From the NCBI GenBank assembly GCA_023461435.1, contig JAEYLC010000020.1:77225-141224 (forward strand): DNA of 64,000 nucleotides. The letters run 5' to 3'. Numbering within the stretch: position 1 is the stretch's first letter; each line of letters starts with the position of its first letter. Position numbers and translations under genes: made by a program. The DNA is from Bacillota bacterium (GTDB lineage: Bacteria; Bacillota; Clostridia; Christensenellales; SZUA-584). Positions 52,622-60,450 of this stretch are shown here, piece by piece. Below the pieces are notes generated by a model. That model was not told the origin of the DNA, did no database searches, and was given only the letters and a program-made list of their open reading frames with translations.

Positions 52622-53092
52622 ATGGATAACGAGTTTCACACCGTCAGAGGTTATCAGCTTCAAAGCCGTATGGCGCTTACACCCGCAATGGAAGACTATC
52701 TGGAAATGGTGTTCCGCAGCTGTGAGAATACGGGATATCTGCGCGTCAACGAGCTCGCGGAGCATCTCAACGTCAGGGCGTCGTCCGCCACTAAGATGGT
52801 GCAAAAGCTCGGCGAGCTGGGGCTGATCAAGTATAAGAAATACGGTGTCGTCGAAATGACCGCAACAGGCAAAGAACTCGGCGCGTATCTATTGAGCCGC
52901 CACAATACGATAGAGAGGTTTTTAAGTACGATCGGCATTGCGGAGAACCTGCTTAAAGAAACGGAATTGATCGAGCATAACATCAGCGCCAACACGCAAA
53001 AGCATATGCAGATATTCAACCGCTTTTTTGACACGTATCCCGAGTTCGCGCGGCGCCTGAGGGCCTTTGTCAACGCGAATCTGGATAAGTAA
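52622..53092 (+). CDS. DtxR/MntR-family metal-dependent regulator
   Basis: From the ATG at 52622 the protein is 156 residues, beginning MDNEFHTVRGYQLQ. The winged helix is LTPAMEDYLEMVFRS followed by LRVNELAEHLNVRASSATKMVQ. A helical metal-binding/dimer domain follows (MTATGKELGAYLLSRHNTIERFL). It lacks an SH3 domain, as in MntR. Divergence from feoAB suggests it controls iron uptake. An imperfect GAGAAA/TTTCTC dyad at 52514-52531 is a candidate site. The metal preference is unproven. Confidence 0.88.
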   Translation: MDNEFHTVRGYQLQSRMALTPAMEDYLEMVFRSCENTGYLRVNELAEHLNVRASSATKMVQKLGELGLIKYKKYGVVEMTATGKELGAYLLSRHNTIERFLSTIGIAENLLKETELIEHNISANTQKHMQIFNRFFDTYPEFARRLRAFVNANLDK

Positions 53093-53625
53093 GCAATCCT
53101 CCTATAAAAAGGAGACCTGTCTATTGCAAATGCAGCCAGCTATACAAATGCCGAGAATCGTAGGGGGCCGATTTCCAAAGCGGCCCGTGGAACATCATGA
53201 CTTGTAGTGAGCGGTCCCTGTACCGCTCCGCGTATCTTAGCGAACGGAACGACATACCCCATTCGGGGCACAGGAGGAGGTCGTTCCCCACATAAATATG
53301 ATGAAGCGCCTTTGCTTCATTCGGGTATTGCTTGAAAATGGCTCCCTGTGTCAACGCAGAGACTACGAAGCAGACTGGTATCCCACGGCTTAACGCGCTT
53401 TGACATGAGACCCTTCGCTCACGCTCAGGGTGACATTAGCTGCTGCGACGTATAATGCAATCCTCCGTCGCGCTGCGCGCGCCACCTCCTTTAAAAAAGG
53501 AGGCATGTCTATTACAAAATGCGGCTAACTATATAAATACGAAAATTGTAGGGGCCGATTTCCAAAGCGGCCCGTGAAACAAGGGCGCGCTTAGGAAATC
53601 GCGCCCTACGAAAATTCTGCCGATG
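53093..53625. repeat. 533-base repeat-filled intergenic region
   Basis: No gene is seen between the DtxR gene and the pfp terminator. Two related copies of a composite unit occur at 53093-53185 and 53456-53582. Each has GCAATCCTCC, an AAAAGGAG hairpin side, TGTCTATT, an AAATGC-GCTA stretch, then AGGGGCCGATTTCCAAAGCG and GCCCGTG. Between them lie a GGAACGAC/GTCGTTCC hairpin (53244-53282) and an ACCCTTCGCTCACGCTCAGG element (53402-53437) related to 307-344. Confidence 0.7.
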
Positions 53626-53629
53626 TAAA

Positions 53630-53651
53630 AAGGAGCCTCGATGGGCTCCTT
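53630..53651 (-). terminator. pfp terminator
   Basis: On the minus strand AAGGAGCC and GGCTCCTT pair around a 6-base loop and are followed by TTTAC, 12 bases after the pfp stop. Confidence 0.8.
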
Positions 53652-53663
53652 CGTTTGAATCCG

Positions 53664-54905
53664 TTATACGAAAACCTTTTTGAGCTTCGCGAAGCGCGGC
53701 AGCCCTTCCTCATACGGCAGCGGTGAGTCGCCCTGAATCAGCGGCAGCGCGTAGTCAATGAAGTCCTGCGTGAGGCCCTTGCCGTCCGGCAGTATCCATT
53801 CGTCGGGAATCTTCTTTTCCTTGTTGGCCACTTCATTTAAGTTGATGAGCTTCGTGTTGCACTTGTATGCTTTGCCCGGCTCACGCTCAAAAGCGACCAT
53901 ATGGTCCGTGATGCCTTCCACGGCGGCCTTCACAGCCGTCTGGCCGGAAAGGAACGATTCGTTGATGTCCGTCAGCGAGCCCGCGTGCGCCGCGCAGCGC
54001 TGCAGCAGGCTGAACTCTATGCCGCGCACCTTCGCGCCCGTGGCTTCCTTGCAGTAGCTCGCAAGCGTGTTCGCCAGGCCGCCGAGCTGGGCATGTCCGA
54101 ACGAATCCTTGGATTTGCTCAGATCGCTGCCGTATTCGCTGATATAGCGGCCGTCTTTGTCCTGAATGCCTTCGGAAACCGCGATGATCACCTTTTTATT
54201 TTTTGCATAGATCTCCTTGACGCTTTCAAGGAACTTGTCCATATCAAAGACCTTCTCCGGCAGATAGATCAGATCCGGGCCATATCCCTTGTAGGATGCA
54301 AGCGCCGTCGCGGCTGTCAGCCAGCCCGCGTTTCTGCCCATCACTTCGAGCACCGTGATCATGCCTGTGTCGTACACGCGCGCGTCGAGGTACACTTCCA
54401 TTGTGGAGGTTGCAATGTATTTTGCGGCGCTGCCGTAGCCCGGGCAGTGGTCGGTCGCCCACAGATCGTTGTCGATCGTCTTCGGAACGCCCATCACGCG
54501 CATTTCATAGCCGGACTTCTGCATATATTTGCTGATCTTGTTGCAGGTGTCCATCGAGTCGTTGCCGCCGTTGTAGAAGAAATAACGCACATCGTATTTC
54601 TTGAAAACTTCGAGCATTCTTTTATAATCGGTTTCGTCCTTTTCGGCATCGGCCAGCTTATAGCGCACAGAACCGAGCGCCGACGACGGCGTGGTTTTCA
54701 TAAGCTCCAACTCTTTTAAATCTTCCTGACCCATATCGATCAGCTTTTCATCCAGCACGCCTTTGATGCCGTGCGCCGCGCCGTACACCTTTGTGATGCA
54801 CTCTTCCTTAAGCGCCTGCATAAACACACCGGCCGCGCTCGCGTTAATCACCGACGTGGGTCCGCCGGATTGTCCGAAGATACATGCCCCTTTTAAAACG
54901 CCCAT
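53664..54905 (-). CDS. pfp: PPi-dependent 6-phosphofructokinase
   Basis: The 413-residue enzyme phosphorylates fructose 6-phosphate. GGNDS (113-117) has Asp at the position where ATP enzymes have Gly, and PKTIDND (141-147) has the PPi-type Lys in place of Gly. It is therefore a PPi-dependent, reversible enzyme and saves ATP in glycolysis. GNAGWLTAAT and GIPDE-like elements are also visible. The ATG at 54905 has GGAG 12 bases upstream. The frame extends to a GTG lacking a ribosome site. Confidence 0.92.
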   Translation of the reverse strand: MGVLKGACIFGQSGGPTSVINASAAGVFMQALKEECITKVYGAAHGIKGVLDEKLIDMGQEDLKELELMKTTPSSALGSVRYKLADAEKDETDYKRMLEVFKKYDVRYFFYNGGNDSMDTCNKISKYMQKSGYEMRVMGVPKTIDNDLWATDHCPGYGSAAKYIATSTMEVYLDARVYDTGMITVLEVMGRNAGWLTAATALASYKGYGPDLIYLPEKVFDMDKFLESVKEIYAKNKKVIIAVSEGIQDKDGRYISEYGSDLSKSKDSFGHAQLGGLANTLASYCKEATGAKVRGIEFSLLQRCAAHAGSLTDINESFLSGQTAVKAAVEGITDHMVAFEREPGKAYKCNTKLINLNEVANKEKKIPDEWILPDGKGLTQDFIDYALPLIQGDSPLPYEEGLPRFAKLKKVFV

Positions 54906-55036
54906 CTTAGATTCAGTCTCCTTCACAATAAAATAAAACTTTAGGAAAAATTATATCCCACAGACTCAACATTTTCAATGCATTTCAGGCAAATTGAACG
55001 AAGTTTAAGACAAATTGGCCTTTGGGCGATTCCGTT

Positions 55037-56539
55037 TTAAGCCGCCGGTGCGCCAACCTGCGTTTCGCCTGCGTCCGAATTTTCCGGCAGCGGCTCTGCC
55101 GATGCCGGCGCAGGCGGCCCGATGATTTTTTCGCCCGCATATGGCTTGTATTTGGTTTTGCCGATCAGCTCCGGCTCTCCCACTTCCGCGCCGTCTTTAT
55201 AATAGTGCTTGTACGTTGCATAAACAAAGCCGTCACGGCGCTTGACCACAACCTCCGTATAGCCGTATGGCTTGGTTTTATCCACCATCACGATCATGTC
55301 GCCCGCGGGCTGCAGCGTTTCCAGTCTTTCCGAGCTTAAACGGATCTCGTCATAGTCTTGCGGGAACGGCGCGCCGAAGATCTCAAAATTCACCGTCTGC
55401 GAGCTGCTGCTCACCCAGCAGAATATATAGATATCATGATCCGTGTTGTTGCTGTAAACAAAATCGATGGTGCCTGTGTTGATCGTCGCGTCGAGGCCGC
55501 CGTCTACATAGCTGAGCTTGATCGAGTGCCCCTGACGGTACACGACCTCAAGATCAGCCTTTAGCACCGCATTGTACATGGTGGTGGAAACCTGACAGAC
55601 GCCGCCGCCCGCCTGATCTTCGCTGCCGCCGCGTACCACGGCAGGCGCGGGCTGCCATCCGAGGTCATACACGCGCGGGCCGAGCACTGTATTCGTCGAA
55701 AACTCTTTGCCGGGATGCAGCACATAGCCGTTGATCAGCCCCGCAGCTTTTTTGATATTGAACACGCGCGAATCCCGGTTGTACGGGCTTTGCCCGAACG
55801 ATGTGCTGGCGCTCGCGCGCAGCACGGTGTTTGCGATCAGCTCGTCTTTGGTCACCGTCGGCGGAACCTCCAAAATTGGCATCTTCACCGTGCCGTATGT
55901 TCGCAGCCTCACCTGCCGTTCCACAGCGGTGTAAAGCGCGTCCTGATCGATTTTAAAGCCGCTGGCTTCATCCGTATAACCGAAGCGGTTTTTCCGGTCG
56001 TCCTTGTTCACCTGCACGGTGGCGTCCGTCGCGGGCACGTCCACCGCCAGCGCGATATCAGCGATGCGCTGTTTGACGGGCAGCGTATTCACTGTATAAT
56101 CGGTTGAAAAGTCAAGCCCGTTTTTTTCTATCTCTTTGAGCTTTCTTCCGATCTCGAACCGGCTGCCTTCTCGCGCGACCGACATGGCTTCTTTGAGCAC
56201 GCTATTTACGTTATCCGCGATTTCAAAATCGTCTTTGCCGAGCACAAACTGCTGCCCGCCGTTGTCGACCGTCACGCGAACGGCCAATATGCGCTGCTGC
56301 ATGCTCTGCTGGACGATCTGTTCGGCCTGCGCCATCGTCAAACCGCCCACGTCGATTCCGTCGATACGGACACCCTTAAAATAGGTGCCCTGCTGATACA
56401 GATCCTCCCATTGCTGTTCTGTCAGTGTCTTAGGCGAAAACATGATGACGGCAATCACCGCCAGCGTCAAAATGACCGCTGCCGCTCCGGCCAGCCAAAA
56501 TATGTTGCGCCGTTTATAGACTTGTTTTAACAAGTTCAT
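55037..56539 (-). CDS. VanW-family membrane-anchored protein
   Basis: From the ATG at 56539 after GGAGGG the protein is 500 residues. One N-terminal membrane helix (about 15-36) is followed by two peptidoglycan-binding-4-like repeats (VGGLTMAQAEQIVQQSMQQR and later about 200-250). A VanW domain then spans about 260-400 (RVFNIKKAAGLINGYVLHPG, AGGGVCQVSTTMYNAVL), and the C-terminus is Pro/Ala-rich. VanW proteins occur in envelope contexts and are of unknown activity. It is not linked to vancomycin genes here. An orphan BlaI gene lies just upstream. Confidence 0.88.
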   Translation of the reverse strand: MNLLKQVYKRRNIFWLAGAAAVILTLAVIAVIMFSPKTLTEQQWEDLYQQGTYFKGVRIDGIDVGGLTMAQAEQIVQQSMQQRILAVRVTVDNGGQQFVLGKDDFEIADNVNSVLKEAMSVAREGSRFEIGRKLKEIEKNGLDFSTDYTVNTLPVKQRIADIALAVDVPATDATVQVNKDDRKNRFGYTDEASGFKIDQDALYTAVERQVRLRTYGTVKMPILEVPPTVTKDELIANTVLRASASTSFGQSPYNRDSRVFNIKKAAGLINGYVLHPGKEFSTNTVLGPRVYDLGWQPAPAVVRGGSEDQAGGGVCQVSTTMYNAVLKADLEVVYRQGHSIKLSYVDGGLDATINTGTIDFVYSNNTDHDIYIFCWVSSSSQTVNFEIFGAPFPQDYDEIRLSSERLETLQPAGDMIVMVDKTKPYGYTEVVVKRRDGFVYATYKHYYKDGAEVGEPELIGKTKYKPYAGEKIIGPPAPASAEPLPENSDAGETQVGAPAA

Positions 56540-56619
56540 CACCCTCCGAATTGATTCATTGCCAAAATGGATATCTTTTATCCCCGCAATTTTTTCGATT
56601 ATTCGGCAGAACAAAAAAA

Positions 56620-56642
56620 GCCATATATGTGATATATATGGC
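56620..56642 (-). terminator. Terminator of the orphan blaI gene
   Basis: On the minus strand GCCATATAT and ATATATGGC pair around a short loop and are followed by TTTTTTTGTTC. It separates the BlaI gene from the vanW-like gene. Confidence 0.8.
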
Positions 56643-56675
56643 CTTCTATAAGAGAGTATGGTTCAAAATTAAATT

Positions 56676-57050
56676 TTATGCGTTTTGTTTCTTCATCTGC
56701 TCAATGAGCTCTGAGAGCTCCTCGCAGTCCTTTTGAGACAGCTTGACATCCTTGAGCATGCAGACCAACAGCGCCTTTGCGGAACGGTCGCTGATTTTAT
56801 CGAGCAGACTCCTGCTTTCGGCGATGATGCACTCATCCTTCTGGACGATCGGGTAATAAAAATTGTCGCGGCCGAGCACATCATACCCGATGAAGCCCTT
56901 TCCGCAAAGGCGTTTGACATATGTGGCGTACGTGTTGTATTTCCAATCCATTTTGTCTCCCATCGCCGCGATGATCCCCGACATCGTGAGCGGTGACTTT
57001 TCCCACAGAGCCGACATGACCGCCCATTCCGGCTTTGTCAGTGTCGTCAT
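56676..57050 (-). CDS. Orphan BlaI/MecI family repressor
   Basis: The 124-residue winged-helix protein begins MTTLTKPEWAVMSALWEKSP and has KMDWKYNTYATYVKRLCGKG. It is clearly paralogous to the BlaI at 38534, with shared DKISDRSAKALLVCML-like C-termini. No BlaR1/M56 gene is adjacent, so its inducing protease must be encoded elsewhere, possibly the one at 36117. The ATG at 57050 follows GAGGAGA. Its promoter carries a BlaI-like site (57120-57133). Confidence 0.93.
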   Translation of the reverse strand: MTTLTKPEWAVMSALWEKSPLTMSGIIAAMGDKMDWKYNTYATYVKRLCGKGFIGYDVLGRDNFYYPIVQKDECIIAESRSLLDKISDRSAKALLVCMLKDVKLSQKDCEELSELIEQMKKQNA

Positions 57051-57119
57051 TCTCCTCAACTCCTCTCGAAATGTTATCTCCCATAAGCCGCCCGAGGCGA
57101 CTACCTGCTAAATATTACG

Positions 57120-57154
57120 ACTACTATTGTAGTTTTATTCCAATGCTTTGTCAA
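57120..57154 (-). promoter_or_regulatory. Orphan blaI promoter with BlaI-like operator
   Basis: On the minus strand TTGACA (57149-57154) and TACAAT (57126-57131) are 17 bases apart. The -10 lies within ACTAC-TATT-GTAGT (57120-57133), a palindrome with one mismatch to TACAnnTGTA. Spacing and -35/-10 sequences equal those at 38950-38982. Confidence 0.75.
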
Positions 57155-57167
57155 CCTCTACAAAGAA

Positions 57168-57193
57168 AAGAGACGGTAAATTTTCCGTCTCTT
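57168..57193 (-). terminator. yjbQ terminator
   Basis: On the minus strand AAGAGACGG and CCGTCTCTT pair around an 8-base AT loop, then TTCTTTG, 17 bases after the yjbQ stop. Confidence 0.75.
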
Positions 57194-57210
57194 CGTTCAT
57201 ACACAGGTTC

Positions 57211-57627
57211 TTATTCTCCGATGATCTTGATCATGAGCTTCTTTGGGCGCATGCCGTCGAACTCGCCGTAGAAAATTTGCTCCCATGGCCCGAAATCCAG
57301 CCTGCCTTCGGTGACGGCCACCACCACCTCACGGCCCATGACGGTGCGTTTTAAATGCGCGTCCGCATTGTCCTCAAATCCGTTATGCGCGTATTGGTCA
57401 TATGGTTTTTCGGGCGCCAGCCGCTCCAGCCACCGCTCGAAATCGGCGTGCAGCCCGGATTCGTCGTCGTTGATAAACACGCTCGCCGTGATGTGCATTG
57501 CGTTGACGAGGCACAGCCCTTCGCGGATGCCGCTTTCCTTAAGCGCCGCATCCACCTGCGGCGTAATATTGATCATCTGCCGCCGTTTCTGGATATTCAG
57601 CGTCAAAACTTTGCGAAAGCTCTTCAT
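57211..57627 (-). CDS. YjbQ/UPF0047 family protein
   Basis: The 138-residue protein matches UPF0047: the NAMHITASVFINDDESGLHAD core with conserved His and acidic residues, and later DNADAHLKRTVMGREV and LDFGPWEQIFYGEFDG. Family members bind metal and rescue thiamine-phosphate synthase activity, but their native role is debated. It is monocistronic. GGAGG lies at the right distance. Confidence 0.92.
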   Translation of the reverse strand: MKSFRKVLTLNIQKRRQMINITPQVDAALKESGIREGLCLVNAMHITASVFINDDESGLHADFERWLERLAPEKPYDQYAHNGFEDNADAHLKRTVMGREVVVAVTEGRLDFGPWEQIFYGEFDGMRPKKLMIKIIGE

Positions 57628-57717
57628 TTTTTTCCTCCGTCGTTTTTCTTGTTATTATCATAACGGTATCCGGCTGTAAAGAATACCCCTTTCTTTTGAA
57701 AAACGCAGTTAAATGTC

Positions 57718-58335
57718 CTAAGCTGCCGTGCCCTTGGGTTCTCTTACCATACACCAAATCCGCAGATCTTGCCCTGCTATCAAATCTGTTTTAACCAATG
57801 CAAACCCCTTACGCTGATAATAACGCACATTTTTTTCATCATGTGTTTCAAGGTATACCGGCCTGTTTTCTGAATCCGCCTTGTCCAGCAGCGGATTCAA
57901 GAGCATTTTCCCGACTCCATTTCTCTGTTGGTCCGGGTCGACAGCCAATCCCCATAAATAATAGTGCGGACGCCCTTTCATGATTTCCTCGTACGCTTTG
58001 GCGGCAAAGTCTTCACAGCCCATAACCTTTGCGTATTGCCTCAATCCAAAAACGAACGGGACCAATAAAAACCCGTTCCTTGCATATTCAAAAGTCGTGA
58101 CTTTCGTGTGCCCCGGAGGAAGTATAAAAATAACCCCGGAAAGATCCGAAGAGACAAATGCTTCGCCGTAGCGCATCGCGCAATTCAGCACTTTCTCCAT
58201 GTACCATTTTAAATATTTTCTTCGTTTTTTTATATCGGGGAAATAATGCTTTAATTGCGGATAGTGATAGAAAGCATCAGCCAAAACCTGTGCCGCTCGC
58301 TTCTTATGATCCGAATCCAATTTCATGAGCTCCAT
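57718..58335 (-). CDS. GNAT family N-acetyltransferase
   Basis: The 205-residue protein has a GNAT fold. Acetyl-CoA-binding motif A reads YLWGLAVDPDQQRNGVGKMLL (R/Q-x-x-G-x-G/A). YLETHDEKNVRYYQRKGF is typical of motif B. The N-terminal half (YFPDIKKRRKYLKWYMEKVL) resembles puromycin-acetyltransferase-like members. The substrate is unknown. It follows the TetR gene by 18 bases, so it is probably its regulated partner. Confidence 0.88.
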   Translation of the reverse strand: MELMKLDSDHKKRAAQVLADAFYHYPQLKHYFPDIKKRRKYLKWYMEKVLNCAMRYGEAFVSSDLSGVIFILPPGHTKVTTFEYARNGFLLVPFVFGLRQYAKVMGCEDFAAKAYEEIMKGRPHYYLWGLAVDPDQQRNGVGKMLLNPLLDKADSENRPVYLETHDEKNVRYYQRKGFALVKTDLIAGQDLRIWCMVREPKGTAA

Positions 58336-58353
58336 ACATATCCTCCAATCCCA

Positions 58354-58908
58354 TTACACATCGCACACCTTATTTTTCTGATATATTGAAAGCAACGCTT
58401 CTTTCATTCTATCTCTGATTTCTGTTGATGGCGGGGCATAGTTAAACAAATTGGAAATCCATAAACCGTCCAAAGACAATCTGATCAGCGTCGCTATCTC
58501 CGGGGGGACATCCGGCATTGATGTCAATCTGTTCTGAATTTTATAGAATCGCGATCTTAACGGTTCAATCAGATCAGGATCATTGGCTATCGCCGCAAAC
58601 AACGCATATGACAGCTTTTCAGGTTCGGTCGTTGTTCTGAAAGAGGCGTGAATATAGGCTGAAAGATAATCACCCTTGCTTTTTATCAATTCTTCTTCGA
58701 GCGCCGCGTCAACCTTTGCGATCATCCGTTCGATCATGCCCTGAATCAACTGCCGCTTCGACGGATAATGATATAAAAGCCCGCCCTTGCTGACAACTGC
58801 TTCAAGCGCCACCATTTCAAGAGTAAATCCTTCCGTGCCCTTCTCCATCAGGACTCTGTTGGCCGCATCGAGTATTCTCGTCTTTGTTTCATTTCCTGAA
58901 TTTCTCAT
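58354..58908 (-). CDS. TetR-family repressor, apparently leaderless
   Basis: The 184-residue protein has an N-terminal TetR helix-turn-helix (ETKTRILDAANRVLMEKGTE, with MVALEAVVSKGGLLYHYPSK as recognition region). The helical C-terminal ligand domain resembles TetR_C_33-type proteins. No ribosome site precedes the ATG at 58908, and the predicted transcription start lies at or next to it. The operator palindrome sits in its promoter. It should repress itself and the downstream GNAT gene. Confidence 0.92.
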   Translation of the reverse strand: MRNSGNETKTRILDAANRVLMEKGTEGFTLEMVALEAVVSKGGLLYHYPSKRQLIQGMIERMIAKVDAALEEELIKSKGDYLSAYIHASFRTTTEPEKLSYALFAAIANDPDLIEPLRSRFYKIQNRLTSMPDVPPEIATLIRLSLDGLWISNLFNYAPPSTEIRDRMKEALLSIYQKNKVCDV

Positions 58909-58914
58909 ATTATA

Positions 58915-58943
58915 ACTATACCGTCCAGACGGTATAGTGTCAA
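58915..58943 (-). promoter_or_regulatory. TetR operator between -35 and -10
   Basis: On the minus strand TTGACA (58938-58943) and TATAGT (58915-58920) are 17 bases apart. A perfect palindrome with 11-base arms ACTATACCGTC and GACGGTATAGT around CA spans 58915-58938, filling the spacer and the -10. This gives classical steric autorepression. The inferred transcript begins at about 58908, the start codon. Confidence 0.85.
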
Positions 58944-58980
58944 GTACTCAAGTGTCTTAGATGCATAGTTTCATTAAAAA

Positions 58981-59012
58981 AAGGCTCTATAGGTTGTAAG
59001 CCAAGAGCCTTT
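58981..59012 (-). terminator. Terminator of the 44-aa gene
   Basis: On the minus strand AAGGCTCT and AGAGCCTT pair around a 15-base loop, then TTTTTAATG. It lies just after the small gene at 59023. Confidence 0.8.
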
Positions 59013-59022
59013 ACAGGGCGTT

Positions 59023-59157
59023 CTACACATTGCCGCGGTCGGCGGATTGTTTCTTTGTGGTGCGGCTGTTGTTATGGGCGTCCGCCGTGATCGGCGTCTG
59101 TCCCTTGCTTTTCTTCTTTCTGGCCCGCTTGTTATCGGGCTGGCTGTCCTTTGGCAT
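59023..59157 (-). CDS. Small basic protein, 44 aa, unknown
   Basis: A 44-codon ORF has an excellent AGGAGGAACAGCG start context. It reads MPKDSQPDNKRARKKKSKGQ and then TPITADAHNNSRTTKKQS, ending ADRGNV. It is polar, basic, disordered-looking, and free of hydrophobic residues, rather like small nucleic-acid-associated or spore-type peptides. I do not recognise the family. It has its own terminator and lies between TetR and EFR1 genes. Confidence 0.65.
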   Translation of the reverse strand: MPKDSQPDNKRARKKKSKGQTPITADAHNNSRTTKKQSADRGNV

Positions 59158-59223
59158 CGCTGTTCCTCCTCTTTTTTCTTAGTTTGCACGCCATCACGTC
59201 CCGCGATACATAAACAATTTGCT

Positions 59224-59251
59224 TTGAAAAAAAGGCGGCAGCGAGTATAAT
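59224..59251 (+). promoter_or_regulatory. Promoter of the EFR1 gene
   Basis: TTGAAA (59224-59229) and TATAAT (59246-59251) are 16 bases apart on the plus strand, 76 bases before the TTG start. Confidence 0.6.
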
Positions 59252-59326
59252 GGACTTGGCAATACGAATACACTTCTTCAGGATATCAAGCGAAACCTGA
59301 CTGAAATTCCGAAAGGAGGTCTCTTT

Positions 59327-60343
59327 TTGCCAAACGCTATTATTTATGTTTTTTCAGGAACCTACCACACCTTAAAAGCAGCTCAAATGATAAGAAAGCA
59401 TCTTGAGGCAAGCCATATCGATACGCGCATTCACGAGGTCAGATACCCTTTTGAGAATGTGCCGCTGCCCGAAGATTGCGACTATGTGGGCTTTGGATAC
59501 CCTGTGCACGCGTTTAACTCGCCGCTGATGTTTTTGCGTTTCGTGAAAAGCCTGCCAGCTGCCAAAAAGAACAAAGCGTTTATTTTCAAAACGTCGGGCG
59601 AACCGGCCCGGCTCAATGTCGAGTCGTCCTGTTCGCTGCACCGCATACTCAGGAAAAAGGGCTATGACGTGGCGCTCGATACGCACATGCTGATGCCGTA
59701 CAACATCGTTTTCCGCTATCCGGACGGGCTCGCCAAGCAGATGACGCTGTATGCCGACGCGCTGAGCGAGCTGCTTGCACTGCGGCTGCTCGGCGGTGAC
59801 CGGGACACATTCCGGTTCAGCAAATTAAGGCGGCTCATTTCGCTGATCATGCGCGTCGAGTGGTTCGGCGCGTGGCTCAACGGGCGGCTCTATTCCGTGA
59901 AAACAAAAAAGTGCAGCCAGTGCATGCTGTGTGTGAAGTCATGCCCCACCGCGAACATCACCTTTGAGAACGGGCGGTTCCGTTTTGGCGGGCGCTGCGC
60001 GATGTGCATGCGCTGCATCATGTATTGCCCGAAGGACGCGATCAATTTCGGCATCATCCGTCCGCTGCGCGTGAACGGCGGTTACGCGTTTGACAAGATT
60101 TTGGCTGACCAAAATATCTCGGCGGATTTTGTGGGACCGAAAACCAAGGGCTATTTCAAGTCGTTCCGCGGCTTTTTCCGCCGTACCGACGACGCGCTGG
60201 CTGCCTGCGGTCTTAAGGTCAACGGCTGCACGCCGCAACCCCGGCCCAACGCTCCCGAACTCGAGGTTTTTGAGGCTTATGAAGAGTCGAAGAAAAAATC
60301 GCATGAGGATTATGAAGAAGAGGAAAACAACAGCGTGATTTAA
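59327..60343 (+). CDS. EFR1-family flavodoxin-ferredoxin fusion protein
   Basis: The 338-residue protein begins at TTG after AAAGGAGG. The N-terminal flavodoxin-like part has IYVFSGTYHTLKAAQMI and YVGFGYPVHAFNSPLMFLRF. Two [4Fe-4S] motifs follow near 196-235 (CSQCMLCVKSCP and CAMCMRCIMYCP). A tail rich in Lys/Glu ends the protein. EFR1 proteins couple FMN and Fe-S clusters in anaerobes; electron partners are unknown. Several charged residues near the end suggest a flexible C-terminus. Confidence 0.9.
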   Translation: MPNAIIYVFSGTYHTLKAAQMIRKHLEASHIDTRIHEVRYPFENVPLPEDCDYVGFGYPVHAFNSPLMFLRFVKSLPAAKKNKAFIFKTSGEPARLNVESSCSLHRILRKKGYDVALDTHMLMPYNIVFRYPDGLAKQMTLYADALSELLALRLLGGDRDTFRFSKLRRLISLIMRVEWFGAWLNGRLYSVKTKKCSQCMLCVKSCPTANITFENGRFRFGGRCAMCMRCIMYCPKDAINFGIIRPLRVNGGYAFDKILADQNISADFVGPKTKGYFKSFRGFFRRTDDALAACGLKVNGCTPQPRPNAPELEVFEAYEESKKKSHEDYEEEENNSVI

Positions 60344-60390
60344 GGGACGGAAAAGATGGGACATGGATACTGAAGATATTTTGAAACCGG

Positions 60391-60423
60391 GGAACGACAT
60401 ATCCCATCGGAGTATGCCGTTCC
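60391..60423. terminator. Hairpin between convergent EFR1 and ABC genes, repeat-like
   Basis: GGAACGACATA pairs with TATGCCGTTCC (one G-T) around 11 bases and is followed by TTTTC. It resembles the GGAACGAC/GTCGTTCC element at 53244-53282, so a dispersed repeat may serve here as terminator. Confidence 0.6.
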
Positions 60424-60450
60424 TTTTCATTTACAGCATTGTTATTCTGC

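Noticed and set aside
50078..53092. Canonical DtxR iron box between feoA and the regulator gene
   Set aside because: No TTAGG-type inverted site was found. Only a weak GAGAAA/TTTCTC dyad is present.
53093..53625. CRISPR array in the repeat-rich region
   Set aside because: Repeats are few, imperfect, variable in length and irregularly spaced, and no cas genes are nearby.
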